Source: SKLM01 sp964542755
Lineage (GTDB): Bacteria > Chloroflexota > Anaerolineae > B4-G1
NCBI GenBank assembly: GCA_964542755.1
Contig: CAZIWL010000119.1
Coordinates: 1 to 13,145, forward strand
Reading direction: 5' to 3'
Length of the DNA: 13,145 nt
The notes beneath the pieces were generated by a model. It did not search any database, was not told the origin of the DNA, and worked only from the letters and a program-made list of their open reading frames with translations. How positions within the stretch are numbered: the stretch's first letter is position 1; each line of letters starts with the position of its first letter. A program made the translations under genes and the position numbers. Of the stretch, positions 1 through 6,264 are shown piece after piece.

Positions 1-139
1 ACGGGCTCCCAAGTGCCACGGAACGCGGCTTCTGGAGCAAGACGAGGGGGGCTTGAGTGAAACGGAGGGTAGAGAGTCACGGGGATGTGCAGAGGAGCGC
101 GGAGGGGCACGGAGGGGGCGTGACGCTCGAGAACGGCAA

Positions 140-234
140 CCTTGCGAAGGTAGGTGATTGGTGGGGGTGATGGGGGTTGGTGTGGGTGGAGGCGGGGGTG
201 TTGGGCCGGAGGATGGGACGGAACCTTCGCAAGG
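140..234. repeat. Inverted repeat pair CCTTGCGAAGGT / ACCTTCGCAAGG, copy 1
   Basis: The 12-base arms at 140-151 and 223-234 are perfect reverse complements separated by 71 bases. Each arm is nearly a palindrome on its own. A transcript could form a long hairpin. The arms may equally be ends of a small non-coding mobile element or a protein-binding site, and nothing seen decides between these. Confidence 0.7.
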
Positions 235-355
235 GGCGGGGTTTGCCAGGGGGCGGTGGCGGTGCTTCGTAGGACAAGTGACGGACGGAGTGTCATAGAG
301 ATGCACGGAGGAGCATGGAGGTGCACGGAGGGGGCGTGACGCTCGAGAACGGCAG

Positions 356-447
356 CCTCGCGAAGGTAGGTGGTTGATGGGGGGTTGAGGCTTGGTGGTT
401 GTGGCGGTGGGGTGTCTTGCCGAGGGTACGATGGAACCTTCGCAAGG
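356..447. repeat. Inverted repeat pair, copy 2 (one mismatch)
   Basis: The arms at 356-367 (CCTCGCGAAGGT) and 436-447 (ACCTTCGCAAGG) match the copy 1 arms with a single T-to-C change in the left arm. The right arm is unchanged between copies although the sequence between the arms has diverged. This suggests the arms are the conserved part of the element. Confidence 0.65.
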
Positions 448-499
448 GGTCGCGTTTGCAGGGGGGTGCCGGCGCAAGGACTGCGAATCGGGAGCTAGC

Positions 500-1075
500 A
501 TGGGGGGTGGACGGATGGTGAAGACGCTTGATGTGGATCTGGGCGAGCTGGAAATCGCGCTGGACAACAGTTTCGATGAGCATATCTGGTATCTCGATAG
601 TGAGACGGGTGAGTTGATCTTGGTGGAGCGACGCCATATCGAGAGGGGGCTGAACGACGTCTACGATGCGATCTATGACGAGGAAGGGGAGCGGGTTCAG
701 GATCTGGCGTCGTATCTGGAGGGTTCGGATCGCAGAGAATTCGACGTGGAGCAGCTGCTGATCGCGGATAGGATTCGTCACGATTCCGAGGGACGGTATA
801 TCCCGGTCGACCGGCAGGACAGCCGCGAGGGGTATCGGGATATGGAGTTGTTCATCAGAAGGGTCGAGGACGAGGAGGTGCAGGACCGGTTGTGGCGGGC
901 GATTCAAGGGCGGGGGGCGTTTCGGATGTTCAAGGACGTGCTTCTGGACCATCTGGAAGTTCGGGAGCGGTGGTTTGCGTTTCGGGATGCGCGGCACGAG
1001 GCGCGGGCGCGGGCGTTTTTGGAGCGGCACGGGATTGAGCTGGAAAAGCGAAGAGACACGGAGAGCACGGAGTAG
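500..1075 (+). CDS. UPF0158 family protein
   Basis: This 191-residue protein matches the UPF0158 family as I know it. It opens with a KTLDVDLGELEIALDN-type N-terminus and a WYLDSETGEL segment. Later it has the family-typical core GRGAFRMFKDVLLDH at about residues 137-151, followed by ERWFAFRD. The family has no established biochemical function that I can state. No signal peptide or membrane segment is visible, so it is probably cytoplasmic; it is acidic in the middle and rich in Arg/Glu helices at the end. ATG 500 is chosen because GGGAG at 490-494 lies five bases upstream. ATG 515 is a possible alternative that removes only MGGGR. The last residues, RRDTESTE plus the stop, are encoded by the CACGGAG-type repeat that continues downstream, so the natural C-terminus may have been shorter. 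It appears to be a single-gene unit closed by the terminator at 1192-1223. Confidence 0.85.
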   Translation: MGGGRMVKTLDVDLGELEIALDNSFDEHIWYLDSETGELILVERRHIERGLNDVYDAIYDEEGERVQDLASYLEGSDRREFDVEQLLIADRIRHDSEGRYIPVDRQDSREGYRDMELFIRRVEDEEVQDRLWRAIQGRGAFRMFKDVLLDHLEVRERWFAFRDARHEARARAFLERHGIELEKRRDTESTE

Positions 1076-1107
1076 GGACGGGGGGCACGGAGAGAGGTGG
1101 GGAGTAG
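1050..1107 (+). repeat. CACGGAG-type purine-rich repeat, starting inside the UPF0158 gene
   Basis: The sequence is made of degenerate units such as gacacggagagcacggag and gggcacggagagagg, almost free of T on the + strand. It begins about 24 bases before the UPF0158 stop codon, so the tag stop is formed inside the repeat. A related stretch resumes at about 1148-1190 after the heptamer array. Confidence 0.75.
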
Positions 1108-1142
1108 TTCGTAAGGCGTAATTCGTAAGGCGTAATGCGTAG
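1108..1142. repeat. Heptamer array NNCGTRR, five copies
   Basis: Five consecutive 7-base units can be read: ttcgtaa, ggcgtaa, ttcgtaa, ggcgtaa, tgcgtag. The same register and core CGTRA recur at 5616-5671 and 13023-13113. The array is flanked on both sides by CACGGAG-type repeat. Confidence 0.8.
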
Positions 1143-1191
1143 ATGGCGGGACACAGAGAGAGGTACAGGAGTGAGCACGAGGACGGACGGT

Positions 1192-1223
1192 AGGCCCTGC
1201 GTTTTGCGCGGGGCTTTGTTTTT
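1192..1223 (+). terminator. Intrinsic terminator after the UPF0158 gene
   Basis: GCCCTGCG at 1194-1201 pairs with CGCGGGGC at 1207-1214, with one G-U pair and a five-base loop TTTTG. The stem is extended weakly by A-T and G-U pairs at its base. It is followed by TTTGTTTTT at 1215-1223. This is a good Rho-independent terminator for the upstream + strand gene, placed 117 bases after its stop. Confidence 0.7.
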
Positions 1224-1232
1224 GGCTATGAT
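1204..1232 (+). promoter_or_regulatory. Probable sigma70-type promoter for the hybrid kinase gene
   Basis: TTGCGC at 1204-1209 and TATGAT at 1227-1232 are separated by 17 bases, the optimal spacing. Transcription would start near 1240 and leave a leader of about 60 bases before the ATG at 1303. The -35 box lies inside the stem-loop of the terminator of the preceding gene, so terminator and promoter share the same 40 bases. Confidence 0.55.
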
Positions 1233-1302
1233 AGGAGGGGATTGGGGTCTTGCATTGACGGGCGCAGGATGGTGAGTGGACTTGACCGCAGGAGGCAAGG
1301 AT

Positions 1303-3354
1303 ATGCCTGAGGACCGCGATGGAGCGTGTGAGGACGTGCTGAAAGAGAATGCGACGCTGCGGGAGAGGCTGGCGGCGGCCGAGGAGCGGGTTGCCGAGCT
1401 GGAGGCGGCGGAGGAAGAGCTGCGGCGGACGGAGGAGGCGCTCCGCGATAGCGAGGAGAGATACCGGGTGCTCTTCGACGCGTTCCCGCTCGGGATCACG
1501 ATTGCGGATCGTGAGGGGAAGATCCTGCAGGCCAACGAAGAATCGGAGCGCCTGCTGGGAATCGCGCGGGAGGAGCACGAGGCCCGGAGGATCAGCGGTG
1601 AGCCGTGGAGGATTGTTCGTCCAGACGGCTCGCCGATGCCGGCGGAGGAGTATGCCAGCGTCCGCGCGCTGCAGAAAGGGCGGCTGGTCGAGAACGTGGA
1701 GATGGGCGTGGTGCGGCCCGATGGGGACGTGGCGTGGATTAATGTGACGGCGGCGCCGTTGGGGAACCGGGTGGTGGTGACGTACAACGACATCACGCAG
1801 CGGAGGCGGGCGGAGGATGCGCTGCGGGAGAGTGAGGCGATGCTGCGGGTGGCGGCGGCGAGCCTGGACGGGGTGTTGTACGTGCTGGATGAAAACCTGG
1901 ACTTCGTGCTTTCGGAGGGTCGGGCGTTGACGGGGCTGGGGTTGGAGCCGGGGGAGATGGTGGGGGCATCGTTGTACGATTTCCTGCAGACGAAGGACCC
2001 CGATCACCAACTGGTGGCGGCGCACCGACGGGTGCTGCAGGGTGAGTCGTTCCGCTTCGAATCGACGCACGACGATCGGACGTTCTCCACGGTGGTGTCG
2101 CCGATGCGGAATGAGGGCGGTGAGATCGCGGGGGTGGTGGGGCTGGGGATGGATATCACGGCCCGGAGGGCTATGGAGCGTGAGCTGCGCCAGCAGGAGC
2201 GGTTGGCCGCGGTGGGGCAGCTGGCGGCGGGCGTGGCACACGATTTCCGCAATATCCTGGCGACGATGATCCTGTACGCGCAGATGGATCTGAGGGGGCG
2301 CGAGGTGACGCCGGCGGTGGCGGATCATCTGAGGATTATCCTGGAGGAGGCGGACCGGGCGGCGGACTTGGTGCAGCAGATTCTCGATTTCAGCAGCCGG
2401 GCGATGATCAGACGGGAGCCGTTGGATGCGGCGGATTTCTTGGATGAGACGGTGGAGGTGCTCCGGCGGACGATTCCGGAGAGCGTGAGGATTTCGCTGC
2501 GTGTGGAGGGGAGGGCGGATGACGCGCCGTTCTTGGTTCTGGCCGATGCGGGGCGTCTGCGGCAGGTGCTGACGAATCTGGCGGTGAACGCCCGGGACGC
2601 GATGCCCGAGGGGGGCAGGTTGAGGTTTGCGCTCTCGCGGCAGCGGTTCGGCGAGGACGGGGAGCTTCCGATGGGGACCATGGAGCCGGGTCGATGGATC
2701 TGCCTGGAGGTGTCGGACACGGGACATGGGATGACGGAGGAGGTGCTGGATCACGTTTTCGAGCCGTTCTTCACGACGAAGGATGTGGACGAGGGAACGG
2801 GCCTGGGGCTGGCGCAGGTGTACGGGATCGTGCGACAGCACGAGGGGGCGATCGACGTGGAGAGCGCGCCGGGGGAGGGGACGACGTTTCGGATATGGCT
2901 GCCGGCGCACGAGGCGGCGGACGAGGGGGAGGCAGGGGACGAGGGTTCGCAGGGGGCGCCGCGGAGTCGAGGGGAGACGATTCTGCTGGTGGAGGATAAT
3001 GATCGGCTGCGGGAGGCGGCCGGGGGGATCCTGGAGTCGCTGGGGTACCGGGTGTTGACGGCGGCGGATGGGAAGGAGGCGCTGGAGGTGTACCGGACCC
3101 GCGAGGGCGTGGATCTGGTGGTGACGGATATGGTAATGCCGAATATGGGGGGCGAGGAGCTGGTGCGGGCGTTGGGCGGCAGGGCCGGCGGCGTGCCGGC
3201 GGTGGGGATGACGGGGTATGCGGTGGAGAGGGTGGTCGGGGAGCTGCAGGAGGCGGGGTTCGTGGGGATGATTCAGAAGCCGTTTGATGTGGAGGCGTTG
3301 GCGCGGGTGGTGCGGCGGGCGCTGGAAAGAAGGGACACAGATAGCGCAGAGTAG
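1303..3354 (+). CDS. PAS-PAS hybrid sensor histidine kinase with C-terminal receiver domain
   Basis: This 683-residue soluble sensor kinase autophosphorylates on His and can pass the phosphate to its own receiver. Domain order: a charged coiled coil (about 10-50), PAS 1 (about 50-168), PAS 2 (about 178-290, ending LGMDITARR), DHp helices with the H-box VAHDFRN (His313), a HATPase domain with N-box NLAVNARDAM (425-434), DTGHGM (472-477), FEPFFTTK and GTGLGLAQVYG, then an acidic linker and a receiver (about 558-676). The receiver has acidic residues at 564-567, phosphoacceptor Asp609 in VTDMVMPNM, Thr637 and Lys659 in QKPF. No transmembrane helix is seen, so the signal is probably cytoplasmic. 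The start is ATG 1303 because GGAGG at 1291-1295 is seven bases upstream; an in-frame GTG at 1276 has no better site. No DNA-binding output domain or partner regulator lies beside it. Its tail RRDTDSAE is encoded by the CACGGAG-type repeat. Confidence 0.93.
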   Translation: MPEDRDGACEDVLKENATLRERLAAAEERVAELEAAEEELRRTEEALRDSEERYRVLFDAFPLGITIADREGKILQANEESERLLGIAREEHEARRISGEPWRIVRPDGSPMPAEEYASVRALQKGRLVENVEMGVVRPDGDVAWINVTAAPLGNRVVVTYNDITQRRRAEDALRESEAMLRVAAASLDGVLYVLDENLDFVLSEGRALTGLGLEPGEMVGASLYDFLQTKDPDHQLVAAHRRVLQGESFRFESTHDDRTFSTVVSPMRNEGGEIAGVVGLGMDITARRAMERELRQQERLAAVGQLAAGVAHDFRNILATMILYAQMDLRGREVTPAVADHLRIILEEADRAADLVQQILDFSSRAMIRREPLDAADFLDETVEVLRRTIPESVRISLRVEGRADDAPFLVLADAGRLRQVLTNLAVNARDAMPEGGRLRFALSRQRFGEDGELPMGTMEPGRWICLEVSDTGHGMTEEVLDHVFEPFFTTKDVDEGTGLGLAQVYGIVRQHEGAIDVESAPGEGTTFRIWLPAHEAADEGEAGDEGSQGAPRSRGETILLVEDNDRLREAAGGILESLGYRVLTAADGKEALEVYRTREGVDLVVTDMVMPNMGGEELVRALGGRAGGVPAVGMTGYAVERVVGELQEAGFVGMIQKPFDVEALARVVRRALERRDTDSAE

Positions 3355-3446
3355 ACACAGAGAACACGGAGAGAGAAAGAGGGGGAAAGGCGGGACAGAG
3401 GGAGCACGGGGGAGGCGCGGAGGGCACGGAGAGAGGCGGGAGGTGA
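3325..3446 (+). repeat. CACGGAG-type purine-rich repeat spanning the end of the kinase gene
   Basis: Degenerate units such as gggacacagatagcgcagag, acacagagaacacggagag and gggcacggagagaggcggg run from inside the last codons of the kinase gene to the ribosome binding site of the next gene. The stretch is nearly devoid of T on the + strand. No terminator is visible within it, so transcription from the kinase gene into the next pair of genes is possible. Confidence 0.75.
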
Positions 3447-3448
3447 GG

Positions 3449-3646
3449 ATGGGGGAGGGATACAGCAGGGAGACGGAGAGGGTTCTGGAGGATTTCCTCC
3501 GGGCGCTGGCGGAGCGTGAGGGGGTGGACGCGCGGTTTCTGGCCGAGGTGCGTCAGATGACGGCCGATGGGGCGCTGGAGGACCGGAGCCGGATTCGCCG
3601 GGCGGTCTCCATGTTGAAGGGACGAGGCGATGGGCTACCGGATTGA
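3449..3646 (+). CDS. Small charged helical protein overlapping the SMC-like ATPase gene
   Basis: I do not recognise this 65-residue protein. It is strongly charged and looks all-helical (ETERVLEDFLRALAEREGVD, then DRSRIRRAVSMLKGRGD), with no membrane segment or cysteine. ATG 3449 has GGGAGG at 3438-3443, five bases upstream; an in-frame GTG at 3443 is a weaker alternative. The reading frame stays open to about 3284, but the upstream part only translates the kinase gene and the repeat out of frame. The gene overlaps the following ATPase gene by 17 bases, which suggests translational coupling and a shared complex. A small helical protein encoded directly before an SMC-like ATPase is reminiscent of accessory subunits in SMC-type or ABC-three-component defence modules. 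That role is inference from context only. Confidence 0.65.
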   Translation: MGEGYSRETERVLEDFLRALAEREGVDARFLAEVRQMTADGALEDRSRIRRAVSMLKGRGDGLPD

Positions 3647-5555
3647 GGGGATCGAGATCGAGAGCTTCCGGGGCATACGCCGGCTGTCGCTGCCTCTGGA
3701 GGGGCGAAATCTGATCGTCGTGGGGGAGAACGGCTCGGGTAAGAGTTCCATCGTGGACGCGATTGAGTATTTCTTCACGGGGGGCATCCAGCATCTGGAG
3801 GGCCGGGCGGACGTGAAGAAGAAGATGTCTGTTCCGAACCTGATGGGTGGGGTGCCTCGGGTGACGATGCGGCTGGGCGACGGTTCGTCGACGAAGGAGG
3901 TGTCCCGGGTCTATGGGCGGCGGGATGAGGGGATTCCGGCGGCGATGCGACCGTTCTTCGAGCGGGCGGCGCGGCGTCCGTTGGTGTTACGGCGGCATCA
4001 GATTCTGGCGTTCATCAACGCGCGGGACTCCGGCCGGTACGAGCAGATCTCGGAGCTGGTCGGGCTCGGAGACCTGGATGAGGCGGAGCGGCGCTGGGGG
4101 AAGGCGAGGCGCCGGGCTGAGGGGGTGGTGGAGGAGCTGGAGACGGAACGGCAGCGGGTCCTGGTCCGGTTGTCGAGCCTCCTGGCGGGGATGGACGAGT
4201 TGGCAAGCGAGGAGGAGGTGGCGCGACTGGTCAGCGAACGATTGGGCCTGGAGGACGCGGACAGGCTGACGGGCCCGGCTGGGCTGCTCTTGCACCTGGA
4301 GGAGGAGCGGCGGAAGGGGCGGACGGACGAGGGGGGCGGCGTCAGGGAGGCATTGCAGGACCTCCACGAGACGACGGGGGAGGTGGCCGAGGAACTCGGC
4401 CGGTGGCTGGAGGGACGCGAGAGCTTGGAGCGAGCTCTCCGTGAGTTCCGGCGGGTGGGCAACGTGGTGGAGGATGCGGCGCTGGAGGCGCTGCTGGCGG
4501 AGGGGCAGCGGGTGCTCCAGGCGCGCGAGGACGGGGGCGACTGCCCGCTGTGCGAGGGGCCGGTGGAGGATTGCGCGGCGCTGGTGCGGCGGCTGGCGGA
4601 GCGGGTGAAGGGGTTGAGGGAGGTGACGGAGGCCCGTCGGAAGGTCCACGAGGCGCAGGCTGCGTTGAACGTGGAACTGGCGACGGTGCGGGAGCGGGTG
4701 GTGGCGCTGGGGCTGGGGCTCCGGGATCTGGATTTCCCACGCTTCTTGCCGCCCGCCCGGGGGGCGGTGCGGTGTTTGGACGCGTATCGAGGGTATCTGG
4801 ACAGGCTGGATGGGGCGGCTGATGCTGGGGATTCTGGGGCGGGGCTGCCGAGCGTGGAGCCGCTGCGGGGGTTGCGAGGGCAGCTGCCGGAGATGGCGTT
4901 TGAGATCTCGGAACGGAGGCAGGCGCTGGCGGGGCAGCGGCCGGAGGACGAGCATATTGGCCGGCTGGTACGCTTGACGCGAGTGCACGAGGCGTGGTTG
5001 GGACTGCGGCAGGGTGGGGAGGCGCTGCTGGAGGCGCGGTTCGTGGCCGGGCAGACGGCAATGGTACACGAGGAACTGGTGGAGGCGCGAAAGCGGGGGC
5101 TGGAGAAACTACGGGCAGAGCTGGAGGGGGAGCTGGAAAGGTTGTACGGGCGGCTGCATCCCGAGGAGGGGTACGGGGCGATCACGATGCCGGTGCAGAG
5201 GAGTCGGCGGAGCAGCGTGGCGCTGCGAGCGCGGTATCTGGGGGAAGGGGAGACGCATCCGCTGAACACGTTCAGCGACGGGCATCTCGACTCACTGGGG
5301 TTGTGCGTTTTCCTGGCGTTCATGGAGCGGTCCAGGGGCAATCTGGATCTGATGGTGCTGGACGATGTGCTGACGACGATGGATGCAGGGCATCGGCTTC
5401 GTGTGGCGCGGATGCTGGGGGAGGTGTTTGGCGGGTATCAGTTGGTGATCACGACGCACGATCCGGCCTGGGCGGAGGTGTTGGAGCGGGAGATGCCGGG
5501 GTCGGAGTTGGTGGAATTGGGGAGGTGGACGATGAAGCGGGGTGTGGCTTTCTGA
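3630..5555 (+). CDS. SMC/Rad50-like AAA-type ATPase with a small CxxC hook
   Basis: This 641-residue protein has the split-ATPase layout of the SMC/RecF/Rad50 group. The N-terminal half has EIESFRGIRRLSLPL (9-23) and Walker A GENGSGKS (32-39, Lys38). A long charged, probably coiled-coil middle runs about 150-540, broken by a CPLC motif (Cys305, Cys308) with a third cysteine at 315, resembling a reduced Rad50 zinc hook. The C-terminal half has a signature-like FSDGHLDSLGL (548-558) in place of LSGGQ, Walker B LMVLDD (574-579) and a switch-like TTHD with His610. It should bind and hydrolyse ATP as a head-to-head dimer, possibly on DNA. The arms are much shorter than those of Rad50 or SMC (about 900-1300 residues). 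ATG 3630 lies in the end of the small upstream gene, preceded by GAAGGGACGAGG. Recognition as an SMC-like ATPase is firm. A role in repair or phage defence is not shown by the sequence. Confidence 0.85.
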   Translation: MGYRIEGIEIESFRGIRRLSLPLEGRNLIVVGENGSGKSSIVDAIEYFFTGGIQHLEGRADVKKKMSVPNLMGGVPRVTMRLGDGSSTKEVSRVYGRRDEGIPAAMRPFFERAARRPLVLRRHQILAFINARDSGRYEQISELVGLGDLDEAERRWGKARRRAEGVVEELETERQRVLVRLSSLLAGMDELASEEEVARLVSERLGLEDADRLTGPAGLLLHLEEERRKGRTDEGGGVREALQDLHETTGEVAEELGRWLEGRESLERALREFRRVGNVVEDAALEALLAEGQRVLQAREDGGDCPLCEGPVEDCAALVRRLAERVKGLREVTEARRKVHEAQAALNVELATVRERVVALGLGLRDLDFPRFLPPARGAVRCLDAYRGYLDRLDGAADAGDSGAGLPSVEPLRGLRGQLPEMAFEISERRQALAGQRPEDEHIGRLVRLTRVHEAWLGLRQGGEALLEARFVAGQTAMVHEELVEARKRGLEKLRAELEGELERLYGRLHPEEGYGAITMPVQRSRRSSVALRARYLGEGETHPLNTFSDGHLDSLGLCVFLAFMERSRGNLDLMVLDDVLTTMDAGHRLRVARMLGEVFGGYQLVITTHDPAWAEVLEREMPGSELVELGRWTMKRGVAF

Positions 5556-5720
5556 ACGGAGGGACACAGAGAGCACGGAGTGGACGCGGAGGGCACGGAG
5601 AGAGGAGGGACGCGGTTCGTAGAGCGTAAATCGTAAGGCGTAAATCGTGAGGCGTAGTTCGTGAGGCGTAAACGGAGGGACACAGAGAGCACGGAGTAGA
5701 CACGGGGGGCACGGAGGGAA
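5556..5720 (+). repeat. CACGGAG-type repeat surrounding a heptamer array
   Basis: Purine-rich units (gggacacagagagcacggag, gggcacggagagagg) start directly after the ATPase stop codon. They are interrupted at 5616-5671 by the heptamer array, then resume with gggacacagagagcacggag and continue to about 5720. The order purine-rich, heptamer, purine-rich repeats what is seen at 1050-1190. The 264 bases between the two genes contain only this material and the promoter-like region at 5730-5758. Confidence 0.8.
5616..5671. repeat. Heptamer array NNCGTRR, eight copies
   Basis: Eight units can be read in one unbroken 7-base register: ttcgtag, agcgtaa, atcgtaa, ggcgtaa, atcgtga, ggcgtag, ttcgtga, ggcgtaa. 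The CGTRR core is invariant and the first two bases vary. The sequence differs from the array at 1108-1142 in copy number but not in register or core. Confidence 0.85.
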
Positions 5721-5729
5721 AGGCGCGGG

Positions 5730-5758
5730 TTTTCCTCCTGAGCCGGGTGTGGTAGAAT
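5730..5758 (+). promoter_or_regulatory. Possible extended -10 promoter for the membrane protein gene
   Basis: TAGAAT at 5753-5758 is preceded directly by TGG, an extended -10 element. TTTTCC at 5730-5735 lies 17 bases upstream as a weak -35 box. It would give a leader of about 55 bases before ATG 5820. The -10 part is reasonable; the -35 part is poor. Confidence 0.4.
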
Positions 5759-5819
5759 GGGGGAACAACTGGCTCGAACCTCGAATACGCACACGTCACC
5801 CTTGGGCGGGAGGGAAAAG

Positions 5820-6086
5820 ATGGAGATCTTACCCTATTACGTGGTGCTCGGTGTCGGGGCCGGGTTCGTCGTGGTCATCTTTGTGCAGAACCTTCGCCTG
5901 GCCTTTCACTTCTTGATCACGCTCGGGAAGGCGGCCGTCGTCTTGCTCCTGGTTATGCTGGTGGGATCGCTGGTGGGTTTCTGGGAGCTACCGAGAGGAT
6001 TGACCGTGGTGGGCCTGGGCCTCCGGAGGCTGTGGGAACCGGTGCAGGTCGACCTGTTGGGATGGATAAGGGGGCTGTTGTACTAG
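5820..6086 (+). CDS. Small membrane protein with two predicted helices
   Basis: I do not recognise this 88-residue protein. It has two hydrophobic segments, about residues 8-25 and 36-56, joined by a short loop with QNLRLAFH. The C-terminal part (about 57-88) contains several Arg and Trp residues and may lie along the membrane. ATG 5820 is chosen because GGGAGGG at 5808-5814 is five bases upstream; the frame stays open to 5757 but without a site for initiation. The gene is followed 178 bases later by a membrane-anchored glycoside hydrolase-like gene, with no terminator visible between them, so they may be transcribed together. The protein could be a small anchor or partner, but nothing in it indicates a function. 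Confidence 0.7.
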   Translation: MEILPYYVVLGVGAGFVVVIFVQNLRLAFHFLITLGKAAVVLLLVMLVGSLVGFWELPRGLTVVGLGLRRLWEPVQVDLLGWIRGLLY

Positions 6087-6264
6087 GGGTCCATTGATTC
6101 TCGGCTGGGGCTGGCGCGGGGGACAACGTCTCCAGCACGGGGCTGCGAGGCACACGACGGTCGGCACGTGGGTTTCGGGGCTGGAAGTGTGCGGTGGCAC
6201 GATGCTTGTGAGGTGACGGACCCGCCGTGGGAGCGGCCCGCGGCCTGGATGGAAGGATGCTAGT
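6087..6264 (+). other. 178-base spacer with no recognisable element
   Basis: The spacer is GC-rich and lacks the CACGGAG and heptamer repeats found in most other gaps on this strand. I see no convincing terminator or promoter. It ends with GGAAGG about nine bases before ATG 6265. Confidence 0.5.

Larger units (their letters stand above)
84..480. repeat. 216-bp tandem duplication, two diverged copies
   Basis: Two imperfect copies lie head to tail, about 84-265 and 300-480. The segment cacggagggggcgtgacgct recurs at 108 and 324, an offset of exactly 216. Each copy opens with CACGGAG-type purine-rich sequence, continues with a shared ctcgagaacggca block, and contains a pair of inverted CCTTGCGAAGG / CCTTCGCAAGG boxes about 70 bases apart. 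The centre between the boxes is G-rich and has diverged. The right boxes sit at an offset of 213, so a few bases have been lost or gained. No gene is convincing in positions 1-499. Open frames through this region on both strands are low-complexity Pro- or Gly-rich translations of the repeat. The second copy ends just before the UPF0158 gene. Confidence 0.8.

Noticed and set aside
1..60. Possible C-terminal end of a gene cut by the window edge (frame ending tga at 58-60)
   Set aside because: Only about 19 codons are visible and none of the three frames gives a recognisable peptide. A stop directly before repeat sequence is suggestive but not enough.
154..339. 61-codon + strand frame in the duplicated region
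   Set aside because: It is Gly/Trp/Arg-rich low-complexity sequence running through the repeat, with no sign of coding constraint between the two copies.
904..2910. 668-codon open frame on the minus strand opposite the histidine kinase
   Set aside because: It is Arg/Pro/His-rich shadow sequence. The + strand frame has complete H, N, G and receiver motifs.
5292..5799. Minus-strand frames reading ELRLTIYALRFTLYE-like and RALRVHSVLSVSL-like peptides
   Set aside because: These peptides are translations of the heptamer array and the CACGGAG repeat. The same peptides appear at each repeat locus and in several frames, so they are not proteins.
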